Part shown: one piece after another, positions 1-5,007 of the stretch
Layout of the letters: every line of letters begins with the position of its first letter
Position numbering within the stretch: the stretch's first letter is position 1
Source of the DNA: an uncultured Rhodospirillaceae bacterium
GTDB taxonomy: Bacteria > Pseudomonadota > Alphaproteobacteria > RF32 > CAG-239
NCBI GenBank assembly: GCA_900313185.1
Contig: OMQI01000169.1
Coordinates: 1-6,683 of the forward strand
Reading direction: 5' to 3'
Length of the DNA stretch: 6,683 nucleotides
Notes under the pieces: model-generated
What the model was told of the DNA's origin: nothing
The model's database searches: none
What the model saw: only the letters and a program-made list of their open reading frames with translations
Program-made: the position numbers and the translations under genes

Positions 1-9
1 CATTATTTT

Positions 10-22
10 GATTCAATATACT
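10..22 (+). promoter_or_regulatory. possible ctrA promoter -10 with adjacent GANTC site
   Basis: TATACT at 17-22 matches the sigma-70 -10 consensus at five of six positions and would place transcription start near 29, just ahead of the ribosome binding site. GATTC at 10-14 is a GANTC site, the target of the alphaproteobacterial CcrM methyltransferase. In Caulobacter the ctrA P1 promoter is known to be controlled by methylation of such a site. The matching -35 would lie outside the window, so this is tentative. Confidence 0.3.
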
Positions 23-55
23 TCCAGAGTGAATTTTTTACGAAAGGTTTGTGCT

Positions 56-742
56 ATGAGAGTTCTTTTGGTTGAAGATGATTATGCGGTTTCACAAAGT
101 ATTGAAACTATGCTCAAGAAAGAAGGTATGGTTGTTGACGCTACCGACTTGGGCGAAGACGGTTTGGATATTGCTAAATTATATGATTATGATATCATTA
201 TTTTGGATTTGATGTTGCCGGATATGAACGGATACGAAGTGCTCAAAAATTTGCGTAATTCCAAAGTTAATACTCCGGTACTTATTCTTTCCGGTTTGTC
301 TGAACCTGATAAAAAAGTTAAAGGTCTGGGATACGGCGCAGATGATTATTTGACCAAGCCTTTCGATAAAGCTGAATTATTGGCTCGTATTCAAGCGGTT
401 GTTCGTCGCTCAAAAGGTCACTCGAACTCAGTAATCAAAACCGGCGATGTGGAAATTGACTTGGATACGCAAACCGTTACGGTTAACGGTAAGACTTTGC
501 ATTTGACCGGCAAGGAATACGGTATTATGGAGTTGCTTTCTTTACGTAAAGGTGCAACCTTGAATAAAGACCAATTTTTGAATCACCTTTACGGCGGTAT
601 AGATGAGCCGGAACTCAAAATTATCGACGTATTTATTTGCAAATTACGTAAAAAGTTGGAAAAAGCTTCCGGCGGTAAAAATTATATTGAAACCGTTTGG
701 GGACGCGGGTATGTTTTACGTGATCCGGATGAAAAAAATTAA
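56..742 (+). CDS. ctrA: CtrA, cell-cycle response regulator (OmpR/PhoB class)
   Basis: DNA-binding response regulator of 228 residues that, in Alphaproteobacteria, is the phosphorylation-controlled master regulator of cell-cycle, polar and motility genes. Residues 1-120 form the receiver domain: acidic pocket E7-D8-D9, phospho-acceptor D51 in LDLMLPD, S79 and K101 in TKPF. Residues 125-225 form the winged-helix output domain, with the CtrA signatures HLTGKEYGIMELLSLRKG, FLNHLYGG and DEPELKIIDVFICKLRKKL, and ending in ETVWGRGYVLRDPDE. Length is close to the 231 residues of Caulobacter CtrA. I chose ATG 56 because the protein then starts MRVLLVEDD as in the family and AAAGG at 43-47 lies 8 nt upstream; an in-frame upstream start would add a non-homologous extension. 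The C-terminus is DPDEKN, without the final Ala-Ala that ClpXP recognises in Caulobacter CtrA. The next gene starts 17 nt downstream in the same direction. Identification is secure; the regulon here is unknown. Confidence 0.96.
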   Translation: MRVLLVEDDYAVSQSIETMLKKEGMVVDATDLGEDGLDIAKLYDYDIIILDLMLPDMNGYEVLKNLRNSKVNTPVLILSGLSEPDKKVKGLGYGADDYLTKPFDKAELLARIQAVVRRSKGHSNSVIKTGDVEIDLDTQTVTVNGKTLHLTGKEYGIMELLSLRKGATLNKDQFLNHLYGGIDEPELKIIDVFICKLRKKLEKASGGKNYIETVWGRGYVLRDPDEKN

Positions 743-759
743 GTGGAGTTTATAGATAA

Positions 760-1371
760 ATGAAAAGCAATCAGTCCGGACGTTCTATGTTGGAAATGTT
801 GGGCGTTTTGTCCATCATCGGGGTTCTGTCGGCCGGTGGCATAGCCGGATATACTAAGATGATGGAAAGACAAAAAATCAACGCCACGATGCAACAAATA
901 AATATTATTGCTGCAAAAATATCCTCGGTTGGTTCTATGGCCAATTCATACGGCGGACTTAATAACGAGAGTGCCACAAAACTCAATGCCATTCCTTACG
1001 AAGCGTTGACCGAAACGAGCGGAACTTTGGTTAATCCTTTTGGCGGCAGTATTGAAATTGTGGGTAGTTTTTTATTGGAAGATAAGAGTGATGTAGAACA
1101 CCCTCAGGCCTACGCCATAAAATATTCAGGATTATCGCAAGAAGCTTGCATTTCCTTAGCTTCCAGTGCGTGGAACAAATCAAGACAAGTTGCATTGCTT
1201 GGTATCGGTGTGGGGGCAGATGCTGATTTAAGCATCTATCAGGGATGTCCGGGGACTTCTTCTGTTGCTTGTCCGGAAGGCAGCACTACCTCGTTACCTA
1301 TGGATATAAGCAAGGCCAGAGCTGCTTGTAATTGCCAAAACAACTGTGTTTTGGTGATGAAATACTTTTAA
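760..1371 (+). CDS. type IV pilin-like protein with N-methylation motif
   Basis: A 203-residue prepilin-like protein, expected to be inserted in the inner membrane, cleaved by a prepilin peptidase and assembled into a pilus or pseudopilus. The six-residue leader MKSNQS precedes G7, and cleavage would fall between G7 and R8. E12 is then the +5 glutamate of mature pilins, followed by a hydrophobic helix at about residues 10-32 (MLEMLGVLSIIGVLSAGG). The globular part carries six cysteines (130, 163, 171, 190, 192, 196), the last three in the C-terminal tail CNCQNNC, suggesting disulfide bonding in the periplasm. The +1 residue is Arg, unlike the Phe or Met of classical type IVa pilins; the domain layout is closer to type IVb/PilS-like pilins. 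GTGGAG at 743-748 is the ribosome binding site. It follows ctrA by 17 nt with no terminator between, so the two are probably co-transcribed. No other pilus gene is in the window, so whether it is a major or minor pilin cannot be decided. Confidence 0.85.
   Translation: MKSNQSGRSMLEMLGVLSIIGVLSAGGIAGYTKMMERQKINATMQQINIIAAKISSVGSMANSYGGLNNESATKLNAIPYEALTETSGTLVNPFGGSIEIVGSFLLEDKSDVEHPQAYAIKYSGLSQEACISLASSAWNKSRQVALLGIGVGADADLSIYQGCPGTSSVACPEGSTTSLPMDISKARAACNCQNNCVLVMKYF
1331..1358. other. inverted repeat (hairpin) inside the 3' end of the pilin gene
   Basis: CCAAAACA at 1335-1342 and TGTTTTGG at 1347-1354 are perfect complements around the 4-base loop ACTG. The stem can be extended outward by two G-U wobbles and two further Watson-Crick pairs to 1331 and 1358. 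It lies within the pilin codons for NCQNNCVLVM, 11 bases before the stop codon. No convincing T-run follows on either strand, so it is not a typical intrinsic terminator. It could slow polymerase or protect the 3' end at a junction where the convergent genes are 2 nt apart, or it could be a by-product of the coding sequence. Confidence 0.45.
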
Positions 1372-1373
1372 CT

Positions 1374-2159
1374 TTAATCCATTTTTATCTGGGTGATACT
1401 TTTAGCTAAACCGGTTTTATCATCGGTATCTATGAGTATGCCGTAAAGAGTGCCGCTTCCGTTAGCCGGTTCAAGTCTTTCTGCGGTAAATCTGCGACGT
1501 AACCTGTTAATCGGTGCTTCTTTGGTAAAGCCCAATATGGAATCATAATCCCCACACATTCCGACATCGGTAATATATGCTGTCCCTAAAGGTAAAACTC
1601 TGGCATCTGCCGTCGGCACATGAGTATGAGTTCCGGCAACGCAAGACACACGCCCGTCTAAATAATATCCCAGAGAAAGTTTTTCGGAAGTTGCCTCTGC
1701 GTGAATATCAACAAAAATTGCATCTATATTTTTACCCAACACATAAGATTTTAAAATTTTATCTATTGCCTGCACCGGACAATCAACGGCCTCCATGAAC
1801 AATCTTCCGAGTACCTGAATCACTAAAATCTTTCGGCCGTCTGCCAGTTCAAAAACCGTAAAGCCACGCCCCGAATTTTCTTCCGGTATATTAGCCGGTC
1901 TGATTATAACCGGGCATTCTTGCAAATAGGAAATAATTTCTCTTTGATTGAGAAAATGATTGCCGGTAATCAATACATCGGCGCCTTTAGCTATAAAATC
2001 ACGACAAATTCCGGGAGTTACTCCAAACCCATGCGCAGAATTTTCCACGTTCACCAAAATTACGTCAGCCTTTAATTCACTTCTTATACGTGCCAAATTT
2101 TTACTGACTACTTCCCGTCCGGATCGGGCAACTACATCTCCGCAATAAAATATTCTCAT
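1374..2159 (-). CDS. ymdB: YmdB-family metallophosphoesterase (TIGR00282 type)
   Basis: A 261-residue cytoplasmic dimetal phosphodiesterase of the family typified by Bacillus subtilis YmdB, which hydrolyses cyclic nucleotides; it is unrelated to the E. coli macrodomain protein of the same name. Metal ligands line up residue for residue: D8 (GDVV), E39-N40 (VEN), N67 (TGNH), H153 (HAEATSEK), H178 and H180 (GTHTHVPTAD). The C-terminal signature GTAYITDVGMCG is also present and the length is normal. Oddities are A11 where the family usually has Gly (GDVVG), and the GNHxWD motif reads GNHFLN, so the Asp paired with the catalytic His in related enzymes is N71. The ATG is preceded by GGAGG at 2164-2168, only 4 nt away. 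It is convergent with the pilin gene, with stop codons 2 nt apart, and divergent from the Spy-like gene. The true physiological substrate is not settled for the family. Confidence 0.92.
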   Translation of the reverse strand: MRIFYCGDVVARSGREVVSKNLARIRSELKADVILVNVENSAHGFGVTPGICRDFIAKGADVLITGNHFLNQREIISYLQECPVIIRPANIPEENSGRGFTVFELADGRKILVIQVLGRLFMEAVDCPVQAIDKILKSYVLGKNIDAIFVDIHAEATSEKLSLGYYLDGRVSCVAGTHTHVPTADARVLPLGTAYITDVGMCGDYDSILGFTKEAPINRLRRRFTAERLEPANGSGTLYGILIDTDDKTGLAKSITQIKMD

Positions 2160-2178
2160 TGTTCCTCCAATACAAACA

Positions 2179-2206
2179 GATATATCAAACGCTTAAAAAT
2201 ATGCAA
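2179..2206 (-). promoter_or_regulatory. candidate sigma-70 promoter for the YmdB-family gene
   Basis: Reading the minus strand, TTGCAT (2206-2201) and TATATC (2184-2179) are separated by 16 bases, giving a start about 10 nt ahead of the GGAGG ribosome binding site. Both hexamers are partial matches in an AT-rich 107-bp divergent region, so confidence is modest. I found no convincing promoter for the opposite gene in the same region. Confidence 0.35.
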
Positions 2207-2266
2207 CAAAATAAATAAAATTTTAAAATAAAACAGTTATCCTCATTTTGAAAGAGAGGAATACTT

Positions 2267-2716
2267 ATGAAAATACGCAAGCTTTTTTTGTTTTTGTTGC
2301 CTATGATGCTGATAAATTCCGCAACTTTTGCAGCCGGACTTTCCAACAAAGTTAATCACAGTAAAGAAATACAGAATATTTATGAAACTCAAGGTAAAGA
2401 ATTTCGCAGATTAAAAAAGCATCGTTATGAGCGTATAAACTGGGATGAAAAATTGCATTTAAATGATGAGCAAAAAATTCATCTGAAAAAAATAATGAAT
2501 GAAGAAAAAGCAAAAGTTGCTGAACAAATGAAGATAATCCGCTCAGCTTATTCGGAAATCGAAAAAATTCAAAAACAAGATGATGAAAAAATCAGAAACA
2601 TTTTAACACCTCAACAGCAGACAAAGTTTGATACCATAAAATATAAGGAAAAAAAATCGCAAGGGATTAAACCTAAAGAAGACAAACCATCTCGTAAGCG
2701 AATATCTTCTCATTAA
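2267..2716 (+). CDS. small exported LTxxQ-motif protein (Spy/CpxP-like)
   Basis: A 149-residue secreted protein. Residues 1-22 form a signal peptide (KIRK, then a hydrophobic LFLFLLPMMLI core, cleavage probably after TFA at 22). The mature protein is highly charged and predicted almost fully helical. It carries two LTxxQ-type motifs about 48 residues apart, LNDEQ at 65-69 and LTPQQ at 113-117, each followed by a helix. This is the hallmark of the periplasmic Spy/CpxP/ZraP family, which act as chaperones or envelope-stress and metal sensors. A Lys/Arg-rich tail at about 128-145 is an addition to that core. AGGA at 2257-2260 sits 6 nt before the ATG. The gene is monocistronic and ends just before a strong terminator. 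The motifs are short, so membership rests on motif spacing, size and signal peptide; the specific role is not known. Confidence 0.7.
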   Translation: MKIRKLFLFLLPMMLINSATFAAGLSNKVNHSKEIQNIYETQGKEFRRLKKHRYERINWDEKLHLNDEQKIHLKKIMNEEKAKVAEQMKIIRSAYSEIEKIQKQDDEKIRNILTPQQQTKFDTIKYKEKKSQGIKPKEDKPSRKRISSH

Positions 2717-2730
2717 TCATAAGATATCAA

Positions 2731-2759
2731 AAAACGGGAGAAAACTCTCCCGTTTTTTT
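2731..2759. terminator. bidirectional intrinsic terminator
   Basis: CGGGAGA (2735-2741) pairs with TCTCCCG (2746-2752) around the loop AAAC. The stem is flanked by A-run 2729-2734 and T-run 2753-2759, which give a U-tract on either strand. It follows the Spy-like stop codon by 18 nt on the plus strand. The minus-strand thioredoxin-like gene's TAA (2760-2758) abuts the A/T arm, so one element terminates both convergent genes. Confidence 0.92.
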
Positions 2760-3123
2760 ATTTTTCTTCGTATTTAGTTACATATTCTTCAAAGACTTTT
2801 TCTTTATCGTCACCCCAACCCATAATGTAGTTATCACCCATACCTATAAGCGGAGTACCGGCAACCGAATTTATCTTATAATCTTTGGTGGCCTGTCTGA
2901 ACAATTTCATATTCCCCGGCATTTGTATATCTAACCCTTTAACTTTTAAGTTAGGATGTTTTTCTTTTATATACTGCGCCGCCGTATGACAATGCGGGCA
3001 AGTTGTCTGATAAAAGAAATAGACTTCATTTTTGCTCAAATAAGCAACACTGTTCTCATCATCGCATGCAGCTAAAAACATAACTGCCGAACCAAATAAC
3101 GCTATTAATAATCCACGTAACAT
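2758..3123 (-). CDS. thioredoxin-fold lipoprotein with CPHC active site
   Basis: A 121-residue predicted lipoprotein thiol oxidoreductase. Residues 1-19 are a signal sequence with lipobox LAAC, so C20 would be lipidated; D21 follows at +2, which in E. coli is an inner-membrane retention signal (not established for this organism). The mature part is a minimal thioredoxin/glutaredoxin fold: a beta strand (EVYFFYQTT), the redox motif C42-P-H-C45, then an amphipathic helix, and the conserved cis-proline as T90-P91 (AGTPLIGMG). Thioredoxin-fold proteins with CPHC at this position include DsbA, so a disulfide or thiol role in the periplasm is likely, but the length is far below DsbA and there is no helical insertion. 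The start lies 3 nt after the stop codon of the upstream gene with only a weak GAG-type ribosome site inside that gene, which points to translational coupling. The partner and the direction of reaction are unknown. Confidence 0.8.
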   Translation of the reverse strand: MLRGLLIALFGSAVMFLAACDDENSVAYLSKNEVYFFYQTTCPHCHTAAQYIKEKHPNLKVKGLDIQMPGNMKLFRQATKDYKINSVAGTPLIGMGDNYIMGWGDDKEKVFEEYVTKYEEK

Positions 3124-3126
3124 TTT

Positions 3127-3726
3127 TTACTCAATACAACAATTAACCGCTTTACGAACAAGATTCTTCATTTTGGCCAAAGCACCGCCTTCTTCAGCAA
3201 CAGCCTTTTCCGGTTGTTTTACTTCGGCTACCGGAGAATTCTGTAAAGCTTCATTAGCCTTTATGGTAATTTTTTTTAATTCTTCCACATCCGGTTCAAT
3301 CCATTTAAGGTCTTTGGTTTCCATCATTCCCATATTCAATCCCCAGAACAGGCAATACATATCATACGCCGAATTGAACATTTTATAGGCTTCTTCATCT
3401 CTACCCAAAGATTGCTGCTTGGTTCCTACTTCCATCAAGCGCATGGATGTTGCCAACAAATGTTTTGACATGCACCAAACTTCGCCTTCATAACTCGGAA
3501 TAATCTTTTGCAACAGATTTTTACGGGTTTCTCTGATTTCTTTAATCAAATCGTAATAAGAAGTTTTACCGGTTTTAGCGCCTGAAAACACCAAATGTTC
3601 TTCAATGGAAATAAGATTCATAATGGCAATACTCAAATCCTGATCCGATGACAAATCCTTAGGATTGAGCTTTTTCGAAGCATCTATTCTTTCAACAAAT
3701 TCTTTAACATTTTCTGCTTTTTTCAT
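3127..3726 (-). CDS. unidentified soluble helical protein ending in Cys-Cys
   Basis: I do not recognise a named family. This 199-residue protein has no signal peptide or membrane segment and looks cytoplasmic. Residues 1-160 appear mainly alpha-helical, with a core that reads like a conserved family: SIEEHLVFSGAKTG (40-53), DLIKEIRETRKNLLQK (59-74), EGEVWCMSKHLLATSMRLME (80-99) and AYDMYCLFWGLN (120-131). A flexible Ala/Pro/Glu segment (about 163-180) leads to a short amphipathic helix and the end NCCIE, with adjacent C196-C197. Other cysteines are C85 and C125. I recall similar uncharacterised proteins from uncultured bacteria but cannot verify that. A very good ribosome site (AGGAG, 3734-3738, 7 nt spacing) and a consensus-like promoter precede it. 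It is the first gene of a two-gene operon with the CPHC lipoprotein. Confidence 0.85.
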   Translation of the reverse strand: MKKAENVKEFVERIDASKKLNPKDLSSDQDLSIAIMNLISIEEHLVFSGAKTGKTSYYDLIKEIRETRKNLLQKIIPSYEGEVWCMSKHLLATSMRLMEVGTKQQSLGRDEEAYKMFNSAYDMYCLFWGLNMGMMETKDLKWIEPDVEELKKITIKANEALQNSPVAEVKQPEKAVAEEGGALAKMKNLVRKAVNCCIE

Positions 3727-3756
3727 CTAACTACTCCTTACAGATGTTATACATAG

Positions 3757-3785
3757 AACATAATTATTCTCTTTCACATTGTCAA
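3757..3785 (-). promoter_or_regulatory. sigma-70-type promoter of the Cys-Cys protein/lipoprotein operon
   Basis: On the minus strand a perfect TTGACA (3785-3780) and TATGTT (3762-3757) are separated by the optimal 17 bases. Transcription would start near 3750, about 24 nt before the ATG and ahead of the AGGAG ribosome site. Confidence 0.6.
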
Positions 3786-3813
3786 GAAAATATATCAAAT
3801 TAGGCTTTTTCTG

Positions 3814-3840
3814 TTGATTTAGGCCGATTGTTTGTATAAA
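3814..3840 (+). promoter_or_regulatory. candidate promoter of the SHOCT membrane-protein gene
   Basis: TTGATT (3814-3819) and TATAAA (3835-3840) are separated by 15 bases, slightly short, giving a start near 3847, just ahead of AGGAGG. A start at 3862 agrees with this promoter; an upstream TTG at 3832 would lie inside it. The hexamer TTAGGC occurs twice here in direct orientation, at 3800-3805 and 3819-3824, which might be operator half-sites but may be chance. Confidence 0.4.
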
Positions 3841-3850
3841 CTGGGCAAAA

Positions 3851-3856
3851 AGGAGG
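3851..3856 (+). promoter_or_regulatory. ribosome binding site fixing the start at 3862
   Basis: A perfect AGGAGG lies 5 nt before ATG 3862. It shows that translation starts there and not at the upstream in-frame TTG at 3832, which has no comparable site. Confidence 0.8.
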
Positions 3857-3861
3857 AAAAT

Positions 3862-4248
3862 ATGGGGTGGATTACATCAATATCATCACTTTTTTCGGGC
3901 GGAGTTTTGGGCGTTACCGTTTCTTTACTTTCAGTCACTGTTATGATTGGAATATGGGCCTTGGTATTGATGATACTGCACCCGTTACACGCAACATTGG
4001 CCATTTTATCGGGATTATTCGAATATGCTTTAATTTATTTTTTCGGAATTAATCCGTGGTTTAACTTTTTCAGCTTTTTTGTTTTTTATATTTTATTGCT
4101 AATTTTATACACCCTTTTCTTGCGCAAAATTCTGCCATTACCGAAAAGCGACTTAGAGCTGTTGGTAAAACTCAGTCAGATGAAAAAGGATGAATTATTG
4201 TCGGAAGAAGAATTTAAAGCCGCCAAAAAGCGTTTATTAAAACTTTAA
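3862..4248 (+). CDS. small membrane protein with C-terminal SHOCT motif
   Basis: A 128-residue integral membrane protein of unknown function. Three hydrophobic segments can be seen, about residues 13-38, 42-62 and 66-88, the last ending in LRK, which suggests that the C-terminus is cytoplasmic. After a short linker (LPLPKSD) the tail at about 98-127 fits the SHOCT (short C-terminal) motif: a leucine-rich helix LELLVKLSQMKKDELL followed by SEEEFKAAKKRLL. SHOCT tails occur on many unrelated small membrane proteins and are thought to mediate oligomerisation or interaction, so the motif does not give a specific function. The gene is divergent from the Cys-Cys operon. Its stop codon overlaps that of the convergent lipoprotein gene. 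Confidence 0.85.
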   Translation: MGWITSISSLFSGGVLGVTVSLLSVTVMIGIWALVLMILHPLHATLAILSGLFEYALIYFFGINPWFNFFSFFVFYILLLILYTLFLRKILPLPKSDLELLVKLSQMKKDELLSEEEFKAAKKRLLKL

Positions 4249-4901
4249 TATTCACTGATTTCCTTATCTATCCATAGTGAATTGATAAAAGCTTGTTGCC
4301 TATCGTGTACCGTGTCACATGAAACTTTACCATCTACGTTGTCAAAACACTGCACACCCACATCTGCCGATTGATAATTACCGTATTTTCCATATATATC
4401 CATTACTAAAGGTACCATATTTTCGGTTTCCATAATTTCTCCGGCACAAAATGATGATGAATACAGAATAAATGACGAATCCTTGCGCCCTATTTTAAGT
4501 GTAAAACAGGTTTGATCGTGATCGACAACCATATCGGAATTTCCAGAATAAGACATTGCAGTATCATTTTCAGCCGAAGAAAACAGCGGAAGTTCATCAT
4601 TTTGAGATTTAAAATAAGTAGCGCTTTCATAATTTTCTTTTTGCTGATAAAAAGTTTCAATATCAAAAATTCCGATAAAATCGGCCGCTTCTGCGGAAGT
4701 TGCTGTTTTCATACCGCTCTCGCCAAATTTTTTGCTCAACACGCCACGTATCTGACCGGCATACGAGCTGCGTAAATTACTGCGAAAATAAATACTTTTA
4801 CCGTGTTCCGAACCCATATTATTATTTATTTTCAAGCGATACGGATCTTGAGCGCATGCTGCCATCAACATTGCCGATAGAATTACCAAATATTTTTTCA
4901 T
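4245..4901 (-). CDS. unidentified lipoprotein with four extra cysteines
   Basis: A 218-residue predicted lipoprotein with no family I recognise. It starts MKKYLVILSAMLMAAC, so C16 would be lipidated (A17 at +2); the -3 residue is Met, slightly off the usual lipobox. The rest is hydrophilic: residues about 45-85 (AGQIRGVLSKKFGESGM, then EAADFIGIFDIETF) resemble the general pattern of lipoproteins in which a helix with a G-x-x turn precedes a 'DF/DY' strand, as in DUF4136-like proteins, but this is only a resemblance. Cysteines 132, 152, 185 and 195 could form two disulfides. Start at ATG 4901 is supported by AAGGAA at 4908-4913; the in-frame TTG at 4916 overlaps that site and would put five residues ahead of the signal sequence. 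It is monocistronic and overlaps the SHOCT gene at the stop codons. Confidence 0.8.
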   Translation of the reverse strand: MKKYLVILSAMLMAACAQDPYRLKINNNMGSEHGKSIYFRSNLRSSYAGQIRGVLSKKFGESGMKTATSAEAADFIGIFDIETFYQQKENYESATYFKSQNDELPLFSSAENDTAMSYSGNSDMVVDHDQTCFTLKIGRKDSSFILYSSSFCAGEIMETENMVPLVMDIYGKYGNYQSADVGVQCFDNVDGKVSCDTVHDRQQAFINSLWIDKEISEY

Positions 4902-4907
4902 CTGTTT

Positions 4908-4913
4908 TTCCTT
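4908..4913 (-). promoter_or_regulatory. ribosome binding site fixing the lipoprotein start at 4901
   Basis: AAGGAA on the minus strand lies 6 nt before the ATG at 4901-4899. It supports this start over the upstream TTG at 4916-4914, which overlaps the site. Confidence 0.7.
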
Positions 4914-4959
4914 CAATTAAATTTTTCATCAACATATTACAATTATCTTTAATTTTCTA

Positions 4960-4987
4960 TTGATAAAATTTAAAATAAATGTATTTT
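4960..4987 (+). promoter_or_regulatory. candidate promoter of the UshA-like gene
   Basis: TTGATA (4960-4965) and TATTTT (4982-4987) are separated by 16 bases in an AT-rich stretch, giving a start near 4994 and a leader of about 14 nt. If correct, the in-frame TTG at 4960 is part of the -35 element and not a start codon. Confidence 0.4.
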
Positions 4988-5007
4988 GTTGCACAAAGAT
5001 TAAAAAG

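Noticed and set aside
8..55. N-terminal extension of CtrA from a start at 8
   Set aside because: The extension has no counterpart in CtrA, no ribosome site ahead of it, and overlaps the likely -10 element; ATG 56 gives the family N-terminus.
771..992. Minus-strand 73-residue open frame opposite the pilin
   Set aside because: It mirrors the hydrophobic pilin codons, with no ribosome site or family resemblance.
3832..3861. Longer SHOCT protein from TTG 3832
   Set aside because: The TTG lies in the probable promoter and has no ribosome site; ATG 3862 has a perfect AGGAGG.
4512..4963. Plus-strand open frames opposite the lipoprotein gene
   Set aside because: They overlap a well-supported gene with signal sequence and ribosome site; their composition looks like reverse-complement shadow.
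4917..4973. Several TTAA words as possible CtrA binding sites (TTAA-N7-TTAA)
   Set aside because: Spacing between them (29, 17 and more bases) does not match the 7-base spacing, and TTAA is expected by chance in such AT-rich DNA. No proper CtrA box was found in the window.
4960..5007. Longer UshA-like protein from TTG 4960
   Set aside because: The extension is not a signal peptide, has no ribosome site, and the TTG fits better as a -35 element; the start at 5008 is still not certain because its own ribosome site is weak.
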